NCBI GenBank assembly: GCA_015501075.1
Contig: JADNYJ010000189.1
Span: 1-64,000, forward strand
DNA: 64,000 nucleotides
Source: Gymnopilus junonius
Lineage: Eukaryota; Basidiomycota; Agaricomycetes; Agaricales; Galerinaceae
Reading direction: 5' to 3'
In this document: piece after piece, positions 1 through 10,388 of the stretch
How positions within the stretch are numbered: the stretch's first letter is position 1
How the letters are laid out: each line of letters begins with the position of its first letter
Position numbers and translations under genes: made by a program
The notes under the pieces: generated by a model
Seen by the model: only the letters and a program-made list of their open reading frames with translations
Databases searched by the model: none
What the model was told of the DNA's origin: nothing

Positions 1-1432
1 TGGAATAATTACCGAGGGTCCGATAATAGTAGCAACAATGATGGAATAGGTTTCAAAGGTAAGTTTCCGCGGTCTCTATTGTTACCTTCAGGTTAGTATT
101 CATAAAGTTCTTCAGCCGTCTTTATTCGAGGGCTTCTCCAAGCTTATATAAGGACTCAGAATCAAAACCTGTCCACTCTGATCCGCAGTTACACAGATGT
201 TCAGGTGCTTGAACCATTTATCGACTCCCCTGCCTTTGTTACTCATCTAGCTCATGCGTTAGTACAACGCGCTGTTGGATCTCTCCAGCAATGGAACCTT
301 TTATTCTGCGAGCTGGCCTGTCCCAAACCCACAGTGTTTACGTCCTGGGGTCAACTTGCCGCTCTGGATGTTTTGACGGCTGCCGTTGGGGTAAACTAGA
401 TCTGCTGCAGTTACTTTTTGATGGGTATCAGTAAGTCAACCCTCGCCTATATATTTTAATCGGCGTTAATTTTGGCAGAGATTCCAGAAGGCTTATTTAC
501 TATTGCACGAGAGCCTAGGCCCTATTGTTAAGAGTTTTTAGGACATTTCCTATCTTGTCTGTAAGTCGATTGCCAGAAGACATCTACACTGCGTACGTAA
601 CAATAAATCATTGCTATGCAATCCATTTCCTGTTTTCAATAATGATGGCCGTTGGTGCCAGTAAAACCAATTGCACGTTCTGCACGAAGGGAAGCTTCAT
701 ACGCAGTTAGACCTGGGTGGCTAACAATAAGAAATGGTCAATGACAGGTCATTGGCATGTGTAGTTGACATTCCTGACCTACTTAGTGTTCACTATGTGT
801 GAAAGCAAAATACCCCTCTGAACTCGGGAGTTGCCTGGACGACTTGTGGTATCGGCAATCTGTATTGAAATGCATTTCAATTTGGCATCTGCCTGGATGG
901 GAAGCCTGGTTACACGACCTAAATGTTCAGTCTCTCCATGCTCGATGCAGACACCCCCTCAAAGACCGTTGATCAGATACACGCAGGACTGGCTGTCAAC
1001 CTTTGGACTGATAAGATCTTCTCGGACATTTTGTCGCAGTCAAGCTGCGATATTTTTGGATGGATGGAGGGTATAAATAGTTGAGGAGAGGAGGTGGATC
1101 TCTCCATCGGCTGCATTAGCATTTAAATCATGAGAATCCAACTCCAGACTCTGATTTTTTCCATCACCTTTCTGGCCAAAACGTCGGCCACACCTACTCC
1201 TCACTTTATGTACAAAATTTTTGCTTGACCTTTTATTTATGAATATGTATTTCCTTCTTTCCAGTGAACGACGCGGTATGTGAGTCGTCAATTTAGAAGG
1301 TAGCTAAATCCTTAATCTGAACGTCGCTGCTACTCATAGAACCTAATTTAATGTACCATCTGTTGACCGATTACCCTATTGACTGCTTTCTATTCTAGGT
1401 GGTCTGGGACTGTTTTGTGACTCGTGGCTTCC
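1..1432. other. No gene recognised
   Basis: I see only short, uncorroborated open frames. There is no recognisable domain, no convincing set of splice sites joining frames, and no RNA gene. A few GTAAGT-like strings occur (near 59 and 431), but they do not connect into a plausible protein. Confidence 0.5.
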
Positions 1433-2295
1433 ACTTTTATGATTGCATCACGGTAAGTGCCAGCGGAGATTTCTGTTAGCTTATCGACTTGCCGTATCAT
1501 ATGCCGTTTCATAAGTTTGAGCGAATATCATTTAAATTGAGAGCCATATCATAAATTTTTGAGATCATATCATAAGTTTTGAAATGATTTCATAAGTTGG
1601 TATCATTGCCTATGCCGTGAGAACACCGCGCTCGCTGCTACAGACGTTGGGCGCGTCGCTTACGTAATTGATGCGCCTTCCGAAGGCGCCTCGTTCGGCA
1701 ACATTGAGCCTCGTTCTCAACGGATTCGGGCCTCTGGGGGCAACATTTAATGAAGCACATTCAAGGTAGCTTCCATATGCACCCCAAAGCGCGGTACACT
1801 GAATGAAACGGGATTTCTCCGCCTTATATCATTGGAAATACTTGAAGTTGATCTCATAACTGCTTTCATTGCCTGTATCATAACTCAAATCATCTGCAAA
1901 GGGACTTTGCATGTAGACATCACACCTGTATACCTTGAGGAGCTGCTGGAAGCATTGAGCGCACTGATTTTGTCTTAACAATTGCTGCCCCCAGAGGCCC
2001 GAATCCGTTGAGAACAAGGCTCAATGTTGCCGAACGAGGCGCCTTCGGAAGGCGCATCAATTACGTAAGCGACGCGCCCAACGTCTGTAGCAGCGAGCGC
2101 GGTGTTCTCACGGCATAGGCAATGATACCAACTTATGAAATCATTTCAAAACTTATGATATGATCTCAAAAATTTATGATATGGCTCTCAATTTAAATGA
2201 TATTCGCTCAAACTTATGAAACGGCATATGATACGGCAAGTCGATAAGCTAACAGAAATCTCCGCTGGCACTTACCGTGATGCAATCATAAAAGT
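1433..2295. mobile_element. Foldback / large-TIR MITE-like element with 310-bp arms
   Basis: The left arm (about 1433-1742) is the reverse complement of the right arm (about 1986-2295). I found essentially one substitution in the inner part of the arms. A spacer of about 243 bp separates them and has no coding potential. The outer ends read ACTTTTATGATTGCATCACGG and its complement. A shorter palindrome (GCGCCTTCCGAAGGCGC) lies inside each arm. No clear target-site duplication is visible. Beyond the arms the flanks show weak residual complementarity. The structure suits a non-autonomous DNA transposon or foldback element and would form a long hairpin if transcribed. Confidence 0.85.
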
Positions 2296-2782
2296 AGCAA
2301 ACACTAGTGGTTTTGTTGTCAGAGCCTGTCGCCTGGAATCCAGTGCCAGAAATGTTGTGTCGTTCCGAATAACTGAGATGGGTTGTTACTATACAACTTC
2401 ACTCCTAAAGACCACTATAAAATTTGTCTACTTCATGATGCACAAAGATAATTGCAGAGGGCAACATTCTATGATTCAAAGATAGTAACTCTAGTAGTTA
2501 TTTACTGTGCATTGTTAGTAGATAGCAGCTGGCCTACTATCTGGCTACATGTACTATTGTTGATCTTAACTGCTTGCTTTAAGAATGATTGACATCCTTA
2601 TTCCTTATTGAGATGATGACAACTTACATGCTAACTTGGGTGTCTCTTAAAAAATATGAATGTCATTTATGGTAGAGTATGCTCCATTGGTTTGCAAGTC
2701 GCCGATTGCAAATTTGAAATAACCTGATGTTGCTCGGGCAGGATTCACCGCTTCAAGTCATATTTATAGCAAAGGAGAAAGC

Positions 2783-2789
2783 TATAAAT
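2783..2789 (+). promoter_or_regulatory. TATA box of the small secreted peptide gene
   Basis: TATAAAT lies 61 bp upstream of the ATG at 2850, a spacing usual for short-leader fungal genes. A CT-rich and A-rich stretch follows it. Confidence 0.5.
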
Positions 2790-2849
2790 CGAGGATATTC
2801 CTTGCAGATATTAACATCATCCTCAACAGCGAGCTACCTATCGGCCAAC

Positions 2850-3200
2850 ATGAAGTTCTCATTCATGTCTATCAAAACCATCGTTGCTATCTCTTTTTTC
2901 TCCCTAGTTCTTACGAATCCTATTCCATCAGGTGCTTGCATTTGGATCATTGGTTGAATATTATGTGGCTAATCTCATGCATTAAACGTAGAAGAGACCA
3001 TCGGAGAGGTATAAGCACTGCCTCAATTTCTGCATAGTAGTGTGTACTAAAACTATTGACTGTACCAGCCTGACGTAAATTGTAAGGAGTTCACTTTTTA
3101 CTACTACTAGCCATAATGTATTCAATGGCAAACACAGGCGGAATATGTGGCTGCGTTCCCACTCCGGGTTGCCCTACCTAGAGAAAGTCTGGCTATCTGA
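2850..3200 (+). CDS. Small secreted peptide precursor, four exons with a 6-nt micro-exon
   Basis: I propose exons 2850-2931, 2992-3008, 3069-3074 and 3138-3200, giving 55 residues in frame. Exon 1 encodes a basic start (MKFS..SIK) and a hydrophobic core ending near TNPIPS, which fits a signal peptide. Exons 2-4 encode a short mature part starting EETIGEPDAE and ending PRESLAI. Introns are 60, 60 and 63 nt, and the first has a CTAAT branch-like site 20 nt before its TAG. There is no cysteine and no CaaX end, so it is not a typical mating pheromone or cysteine-rich effector. A TATA box sits at 2783. The family is unknown to me. The micro-exon is the weakest point of the model. Confidence 0.5.
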
Positions 3201-3731
3201 AATAATCAATTTTCTGTACTAGTAGACGCCTTACCACAGTACAAATATAGAAGAGATGGATTGGGCATGCATCGTAAACTGCTAAATCTAAATTAAATGT
3301 CATTTTTTTTTCCGGTTTGGTGAAATTGGACACTGCGCAATTGATGAACAGCGGCTACAACAGTAACATAGCCTGTCCCAACCACATGAGTACTTGATCT
3401 AAATTTGCAAGGTAGGGGGTAGATGAATCACCGATGTCCCCTATCTCCTATTCGTGCTTCTCAGTCAAGTAGAATTTCAAATGCTTTTCGGGGACATTAA
3501 TGCCCTGGGAATTGTCGAGTACTCTGTATCATACGCCCAAGTTCCAATTTCCCGGAAGACACTAGAGAGCGGTAATAGACTCTTAGAGAACAGCAGCCAT
3601 TGTGGAGCGGGATTAACGAGTTATTGACATTTATTGACAAGCTAAAGCACCGGACTTGAATCAATTTAGACTCCGAATTACCGTCGGCATCGTTCGCGTC
3701 GTCGAACCTCACACTAATCCCGACGTTTTCA
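3201..3731. other. Intergenic, nothing recognised
   Basis: This holds the 3' side of the small peptide gene and the upstream region of HAUS6. No domain, repeat or RNA gene is seen. HAUS6 is preceded by a pyrimidine-rich stretch directly before its ATG. Confidence 0.5.
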
Positions 3732-6596
3732 ATGACCTTGCTTTCGTTGCCTCTGTCCCTTATTCTCCTTGTTCACCTTCATATCCTGGAATATCCACAT
3801 GCTAACAACTCGGAATACGATCATGACGTTTTCAATCCCCGCAAGCGTGGTTTACGAGAACGCGCTCAAACTATGGAAGATGTCGCGTATTTTCTGGTTA
3901 GCAAATTGGAAGGAAAGAATGTCAAAACGGTGAACAACTTTAATTATGGCTTTTGGTTTTGTTGTGCTCAATTCTTGGATTTTTCTAATCGAATTTAGGT
4001 CCTTCCGACATATCCGTGCGGACAACCCTCCGAGTCTTTGGCATTCCGGACCTCTTTGAGCAAATATCTGGAAAATCTCCGACATCAATGCGTATACACG
4101 TCGTCGTCTCATGCACGAACACCTGCGAAGTCAACTTCGAGACTGAAATCATCAGATAGTAATATGGCATGGTGGTGGAAAGATGTCGTTGTCCGGAAGT
4201 CTCTCCTGGAAGAATGCTCAGGTGATAAGTACGTGTTCTTCACGACATGCCTCCAACTGCTTTAGTGTAATTTTAACCTACGTTCTTCATAGGTTCGAAA
4301 GACTCATCCTCTCGCTTTCTACCCATGCCCTGATGAAGGTTTCTGGTCCACTTTCACCAGATACAATGAGCGTATGTAGGTTTGGATTCACGATCAATGC
4401 CCTTTCATAGGTTACCTAGAGTCTCCTTAGATCCTTTTGCGCGACCAGCCGGCGGTATACGCGGCCTCCCTTGCACGATATCAGACAACACGACATGTCT
4501 GGACCAAGGCTGCTTCTTCCTTGCTGAGGTCGGAGCATGATCTGCAGTTAGTCAGGGTAGGCGTGCATTTTTCTTGACCACAGCCACAGGTCTCATTGTT
4601 CTCCTTCCAGGAGTCACTTAGTGTCGTCTCGTCCACGAAATACGCGTCACTTTCAACTGAGCGTCTCCAGGCCCTCGTCGAGTCCAAACTTCAAAGCCTT
4701 TTACAGTTTCGGTGGACGGGCGAGGGAGGCAAAAAGGCCCTCTTTTATTTTATAGAACTAGCAAGCCTTCGACGCTTATCCGCGAATTTGAAGGATCAGG
4801 CACCATTGCTTCAAATTGATCCTGCTGAAGCGGCATCTGTATGCCACTTTTTCCGTTGATCTCAACCAACCTGCTCACGATGAACATATGAAATAGATTG
4901 CCCCCATTGTACCTTCCCCGTTGCCCATAGCAGCTGCTCATCACCCTGCGCAACTGAAGAAGTTCCGTCGGCCGGTATTCCAGCAGCCCAAGGGCAAGTT
5001 AGCAGCATCTGATAGGCAACCCTCATCGGCAACGCCACCTGTGCCAACTCGATCTCATGCGGAGATCATGCTTGCCCCACAGCTAGATTCTGAGAAACGA
5101 GTTCATCAAGCTTTGGTCGATGCCCTAGCTCGGACGAAGAGAATGGGCGAAGAGTTGAAGATGAAGGTCGACGAACTGAGTCGACATGCTTCGTTATCTT
5201 CTCCCGTACATCTAGCCACAGTCGCTGCGTCTTCCTTAAACCTGTTTTGGACACCTACTCTAGCGTCACGAGCTTCCGTTACGAGTGCAGACGTCAGTCA
5301 TCATATCGACTTTAACCCAAAGCCGACAAGAGAGCTAATGCTTTCTTTGAGCCTTGAATCCGAATTCGACTCTTTGAATGTAGATTCGGACGATGCTACT
5401 GCGCAGGATGGTCATGGCGACGATGAGCTAGAGAGGAAGATTCGGGATATTCGGGTCGACGTGCTTCCGCCCTACCCTACTTTACCAGATCCTACTGTCA
5501 GGATGAGGCATCCGTCAGCCCCCATTAGCAAGGACGCTGGTGGTTCCAAATCGAAATTACCGAACAAAGGGCAGTTTTTGAAGTCTGGAATACCAAGCAA
5601 GGTGACCAACACCTCGACTGCTGGTCAGAGCCTAGTCAATCTGCCAACGCATCGAGAATTGTCGTCGAAGCCGGCCTTCGCTGCCCCTATTCCTCCTCCG
5701 CCAACATCACCTCTAATATCGCCCAGTAAGTCATCAGAGATGCGGAGCATCCGGCGCAAGTCAGTCAGGTTCTCCATGGCAAAGAGGCGTTCAGGACGAC
5801 CATCGATGTTCCGTACATTTGGTAATGGGTTAGAGGATGATGTTGATAAGGTAATCCCGACAGTTAATCCACGTACGCTCAACACGAGACCAACTTTATT
5901 TCATTTCAATTTTCTAGCTCATCGACGAAACGCACGACTTCCCAACGGACGATGAAGATTCCGACTCAGAATTTGATCACAACGTCAATGTTGCTGGTGA
6001 TGGCGGCATCACCGCCTTCCCCAGGTCACCTTTCAAAACACCCAAGAAATTCTTGAAATCCCGCACCCCGATTAACAGAATCTGGACGGCTGGTACGCCC
6101 AAGGCGGATCTCAAGTTCCAGCAGAAGATGAGGCAGTCTTCTCTTCCCTGGGAAGTGGGTGGATTCGGAGCTGGAGGTGGGGTTGCCCAGTTTAGGGTCG
6201 GACGAGGGTATTGGTGTTCAGGGTGTTGTGGGCGATGAAGCTGGGGATGGGACGATGATGATGAGGCTGAGGTTGCTGTGCAACGCGCACATGAAGAAGA
6301 TGGGAAATTAGGGATGTGGATGCCACACCCCGACCTGCCCGAACACGTTTGCCAGCTTCTCCGTCCAAGGAGGAGGAGGAGGATGTCTTTGACGATCCGC
6401 CAAGTATGACTCTTAAAGACATCCTCCTCAGTGCTGATACGAGCCACTTTGATCTACTCGGTACGTTCTGTATCTCTATCTTTTTTGGTGGACAGCACAA
6501 TTTGCTGATTCCGATTGCAAAACAGAACTGAGTAGCGAGGATGTCGGCCTTGGGGATGGAATGTTGGTCGACGATGCTTCGTTTATTTGGGAATGA
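3732..6596 (+). CDS. HAUS6: HAUS augmin-like complex subunit 6, N-terminal-domain protein
   Basis: Nine exons join without a frame break: 3732-3929, 3999-4228, 4293-4371, 4431-4556, 4611-4838, 4897-5850, 5918-6207, 6312-6460 and 6526-6596, giving about 774 residues. The first 250 residues carry the family's N-terminal features: a leucine-rich start, NPRKRGLRERAQTMEDVAYFLVSKLE, VLPTYPCGQPSESLAFR, LEECSGDKFERLILSLSTHAL (shown in parts of the joined protein) and a coiled stretch. The rest is low-complexity and serine/proline-rich, with a conserved acidic tail (DDPPSMTLKDILLSAD). Augmin recruits gamma-tubulin to existing microtubules and nucleates branches in the spindle. The intron 6208-6311 is longer and purine-rich, unlike the others. 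The gene converges with the minus-strand gene at 6866. Confidence 0.85.
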
Positions 6597-6865
6597 ATGT
6601 GTCATCGGAGGTGCATCACGTTTAGTGTGTAAGTTTCTCTCTCAAGATCTCATGGTCGACGTTGACATGCATGCTGAGTATATGGTTCAGCCAGGCATGA
6701 TGCCCTTCGAAGTTCTAGCACTTGTTCTCTTTTCTTATCATTAGTTTCTGTGAGTCATCACGTGAACAACGCCTATTCCCCTCTCTGGCGTAGATTGGTT
6801 GTCTTTTCTATACATAAATACAGAGAAGAAAAAGTAATTCTATTGAAAAGGAGTTTAAACAGTCA

Positions 6866-7546
6866 TCAAGCTTGGCTATCCGTGGATTCCATCCTTCCCA
6901 AATATTCGTCGATTGCCCGCTTTGCTTCCCTCATTTCTTTTGGGTATGCCTGAGCCATTGGGCTAAATGTCTGTATGCGTGCAAAACTGATTAGTTCATC
7001 TAATCGTCCGGCACCTGACAATATTTGGGGTAAGAGAGCCAGGTAAAGACGGACCCTTCCGGATCCCTTCTTCAAACCTATTTCAGAAATCCATTTCAGA
7101 GAAAGATTTGTTGGTTTTAAATACACAAGCCAGAGAACATCTCTTGTTCGTTGGGTCCAAAATAATGACTGCAGCTTTCGCGCCAGGGCCACCTTATGTC
7201 GGCTTTTCCATGGAGTGGTTTTGAAACGACGCAGTTGCCGAATTTTGTAATATGCAAGTGCCAATTCTCTGGATCCATGATGATTACATATGTTCACCAT
7301 TGCATATAGTGCTGCCGTGGCCTTTCTCTTGCTAGTTACTGCATAGTCGCCTGACTGAATTTCGTCATTCAGAAACTTCATCATATACTGTTTATATTCC
7401 GAGGGCATTATATGGTCTTCTTGTGCCAAATACGTAACGATATAACTCATGAGCTGGAGGCTTTCGTGGTTTGAGTTTTTATCTGTAGATAATCTCTCTA
7501 TGTCGGGGATATAAAATAAGTCGTACAAGTTGAAGGACAATTTCAA
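6866..7546 (-). CDS. Hypothetical helical protein, possibly PPR/TPR-like
   Basis: An open frame of 226 residues has no good ATG at its start. A 37-nt candidate intron (7547-7583) would join it to an upstream piece that begins ATGGTTCCG near 7661. That intron is shorter than any other here, so the 5' end is uncertain. The protein is rich in amphipathic helices and paired motifs (ELALAYYKIRQLRR, DELISFARIQTF), as in pentatricopeptide or tetratricopeptide repeats, but no catalytic motif is visible. It may be the C-terminal part of a longer, truncated gene. I do not recognise the family. Confidence 0.5.
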   Translation of the reverse strand: MKLSFNLYDLFYIPDIERLSTDKNSNHESLQLMSYIVTYLAQEDHIMPSEYKQYMMKFLNDEIQSGDYAVTSKRKATAALYAMVNICNHHGSRELALAYYKIRQLRRFKTTPWKSRHKVALARKLQSLFWTQRTRDVLWLVYLKPTNLSLKWISEIGLKKGSGRVRLYLALLPQILSGAGRLDELISFARIQTFSPMAQAYPKEMREAKRAIDEYLGRMESTDSQA

Positions 7547-8324
7547 CTATATCGATGCAATGACGACAAGGAAAAAAAGGTACGGATCTGAGTAGTGTAA
7601 ACAACCCGTTCTGTGTGGGAACGGTATAAGACGAGGGGGGTTGGGTGAAGGACGGAACCATTCACAATTCCAGTCAAGTCCAGAAGCGGTGAGAGCCCTC
7701 AGGATCACGGTCCTGAGCAAATCTCCGAGTAAGGGTGAGCCAGTTCCTTCTTATTTAGAGCTGCTCTCGTGGCTAGCTGCAAGCTGAGGGAATTGTAGCT
7801 AGTACAGGCCTTTTATACCTAAGTAGCTAGTGAAATTTTACTCTAAAATTTTAGAAGGGATAAATATGAAGAGATAGAAATGACTCAGAGAGTCTTTTTT
7901 AAGTAGGGAGCTCGACAACGAGAGATCGACGAGCGCCTGTTAGTTGATGCACTAGGTTTCTAAAAATAAAATGAATTGAGTGGAATAACTTGCCTGTGGT
8001 CGTCTAGCGACCATTCAATTCCTGGATCTTCATGCATCCGTTGTGAGCATGAAAATGACTAATTCCGTGCGCAACCGGAGCGCAAGCTCCACAGTAGTAA
8101 ACCTTCAGCCGTTGCTTCAGAGACCGATGAAATGCCTGGGAGTGAGTGTTGTAGATCTCCTCTGCATTAGGAAATTGCTGCAGAAGAATATGAGCATCGC
8201 GATAAAAACATAGCCCGAGAAAATCCTTACCGAATGACGAATAGCGGACAAAAAGATGGGGATGAATTCAATACCTGACTGGATGAGCTGCTCGATCGAA
8301 GCATTAGCAACGGTCTGGGAAATC
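7547..8324. other. Intergenic, nothing firm
   Basis: This contains the possible first exon of the preceding minus-strand gene (7584-7661) and the decayed downstream side of the NACHT pseudogene. No further gene or repeat is recognised. Confidence 0.45.
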
Positions 8325-9888
8325 TCAGCAGTGGGTAAAGCTTGATGAAGGTGCGATGTCATTTTTAATAGGACCTTCCATGGCCTGTGTGCTAAGAATT
8401 ATCATATCTGTAAGTAAATATAGGTGCACGTCATCCTCAGATCCCATACTTACATTTTAAGTATTGCAAAGCATTCTGGAGAAACTGAGCATGTCGTGCA
8501 GGAGCATCAATGTACAATGCTTGCGAACGAGACTTGTCAAAGACGAAATCCCGCAACGAGGCATGATAAGTCTGTATCAATTCGGAAGCATGTACAGGGG
8601 GGGTGCCACGCTTTTGGATATAGACAACAGACAAAGCATCACATAGCAATGTTTCCACTTCGCCAGGATCGAGGGAAAGGACCGCCTCCACCACCTCTAC
8701 ATCAGGAGTCCAAAGAATGGCAAGTGCTAATACTTGCAAGAGTGCATCAACATCTTCTGAAGAATTTAATACATGACGATATAATGCGTCTAATTCAGCA
8801 AAAGGTATATTTCGACCTCCTGGACTAGGCCATAAACCAAGCGCAATCTCAAGACGGGTGGTTGGTAAATGACGAATCGATGCTACGAACCGCATGACCG
8901 TTGCCGCATATACAAATTGACCAGAAGATTTTTCCAAGAGGAATTCGAGAATGATGTCCGGAGGCCACTCACTTGGGATACGAGTTTTGAAAGGATGGTT
9001 GCTCTTGATGTCCGCAAACTTTCCTCGCAGGAATATTTCAATATCTGCGGATGAACTATATATATTATCCAACGGAAGGCGAGTTGAAATATTATGCAGA
9101 TTAATTGAACTGAAAGCGTTGGTAATGTCGTGCTCTGGACGACTAGCGATGAGGAATATCAATGGCAAGCGATGCTGTTGAAGCGCGGTGGAGATTGAGC
9201 GAAGAATGTCTACTTGGCCGTCGCGATCTTCGCATTCGTCTAATCCATCGATGATAAGCAGACGCTTATTTGCAGGATTGTCGAAGTATCCAGATTCAAT
9301 GATGGGTTGCATAAGCTTGATGATGAGGACGAGATCTGGGTTGAAAGGGACCGCATGAAGACAAGGGGATCGGCACGGATGGCATCCTCGACAAGGTTCC
9401 GTACATCGGGAAAATGAAGACTCACTTGATATGCAATAGTAGGAACAAGAAACCTGGGATGGTTTCTTGTTGGATCAAACCTTGAGAAGAAGTAGCTGGC
9501 GAGTAAACCTCCCTCGGCGGCAAATGCTTTAGCAATGCTTTGCGCAATGGCTGATTTTCCAGCTCCTGCTGGGTCATGGAACCACAAAACAAGGGCATTC
9601 ATTGTATCCGGGTCAAGGCACTTAATCCTCTCCCGATCTTTTGAAGAATAGCTACTCGGGTATTTGGGTAGCATTTTGGAGGATCGCGTCGATCCCCAGA
9701 ATCATGGAACACGGAAGGTGAAGTCGCCTCTTGGAGGCGTTCAAATGGATCTGACATATAGGTCTCTCAGCATAACGTGGCAGAATTCCAGATTACTGGT
9801 GAAGTAACTTCGTACCCTTTGCCATCGTCACTTGCATTTGATTAAACGTCCCTCCAGTGACTATCAGGTTCTTGCTGTGGTTGAACAT
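8325..9888 (-). pseudogene. NACHT/STAND NTPase, broken by frameshifts
   Basis: Reading the minus strand, exon 1 (9888-9816) starts MFNHSKNLIVTGGTFNQ, a start typical of mushroom NACHT proteins. A 65-nt intron (9815-9751) leads to a DPPKCYPNTR segment. The frame then shifts near 9600-9650 into a Walker A motif (PAGAGKSAIAQ). It shifts again near 9330-9345, apparently with a small deletion, into Walker B (RLLIIDGLDEC) and the SRPE sensor. A clean GTAAGT..TTACAG intron (8453-8408) leads to a last short stretch ending at a TGA. No WD40 or ankyrin repeats follow. STAND NTPases act in fungal non-self recognition. This copy cannot make a full protein as read. Confidence 0.85.
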
Positions 9889-10388
9889 TGTTGGATCGAT
9901 GTAAATCAGTGATATAGTGGCACAGGTCGGGTCTTTCTTGAAGACTAGAGAAAGTAAGGCTACTACTGCGCTGCAGTGCTAGGATTGATTATCGGAGAGC
10001 AGTGCAAACACTCCGAGTCTCTCAGACTCCCACGGCGTACTGAATCCTCAGAATAGACCGACTTGTGGGCACTTCATGTGAACAAGAACACAGCGTTGTC
10101 ATTCTGATCCGAATGTAGTGCTCAAGAAAGTTAGAACAACAGACCTATATTTCAATGTTCGCGATGACCACACGAGGAGTTAATGACTCCTTCGAGAAAG
10201 TTAAAACTCCGCTTCAATAACACACGGAAGCAAATTGTCGCACTGTATGTACTTACGGTTGACTTACAAGATGTCCTAAGTGCCCTCCAATCTCACTTGT
10301 ATATTCTTCAAGCGCCGAAAAATTATCCTCTCCTTTGCTATTGACTCTATACAGTCAGTCCTCAGTTGGAGTCTTGGGAGAATGTACC
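9889..10388. other. Divergent intergenic region between the NACHT pseudogene and APN2
   Basis: No gene or repeat is seen. It would contain the promoters of both divergent genes, but I cannot point to a clear TATA box. Confidence 0.4.

Noticed and set aside
4611..4859. A stop ending HAUS6 at 4859
   Set aside because: A GTATGC..AAATAG intron (4839-4896) removes the stop and continues the conserved sequence in frame.
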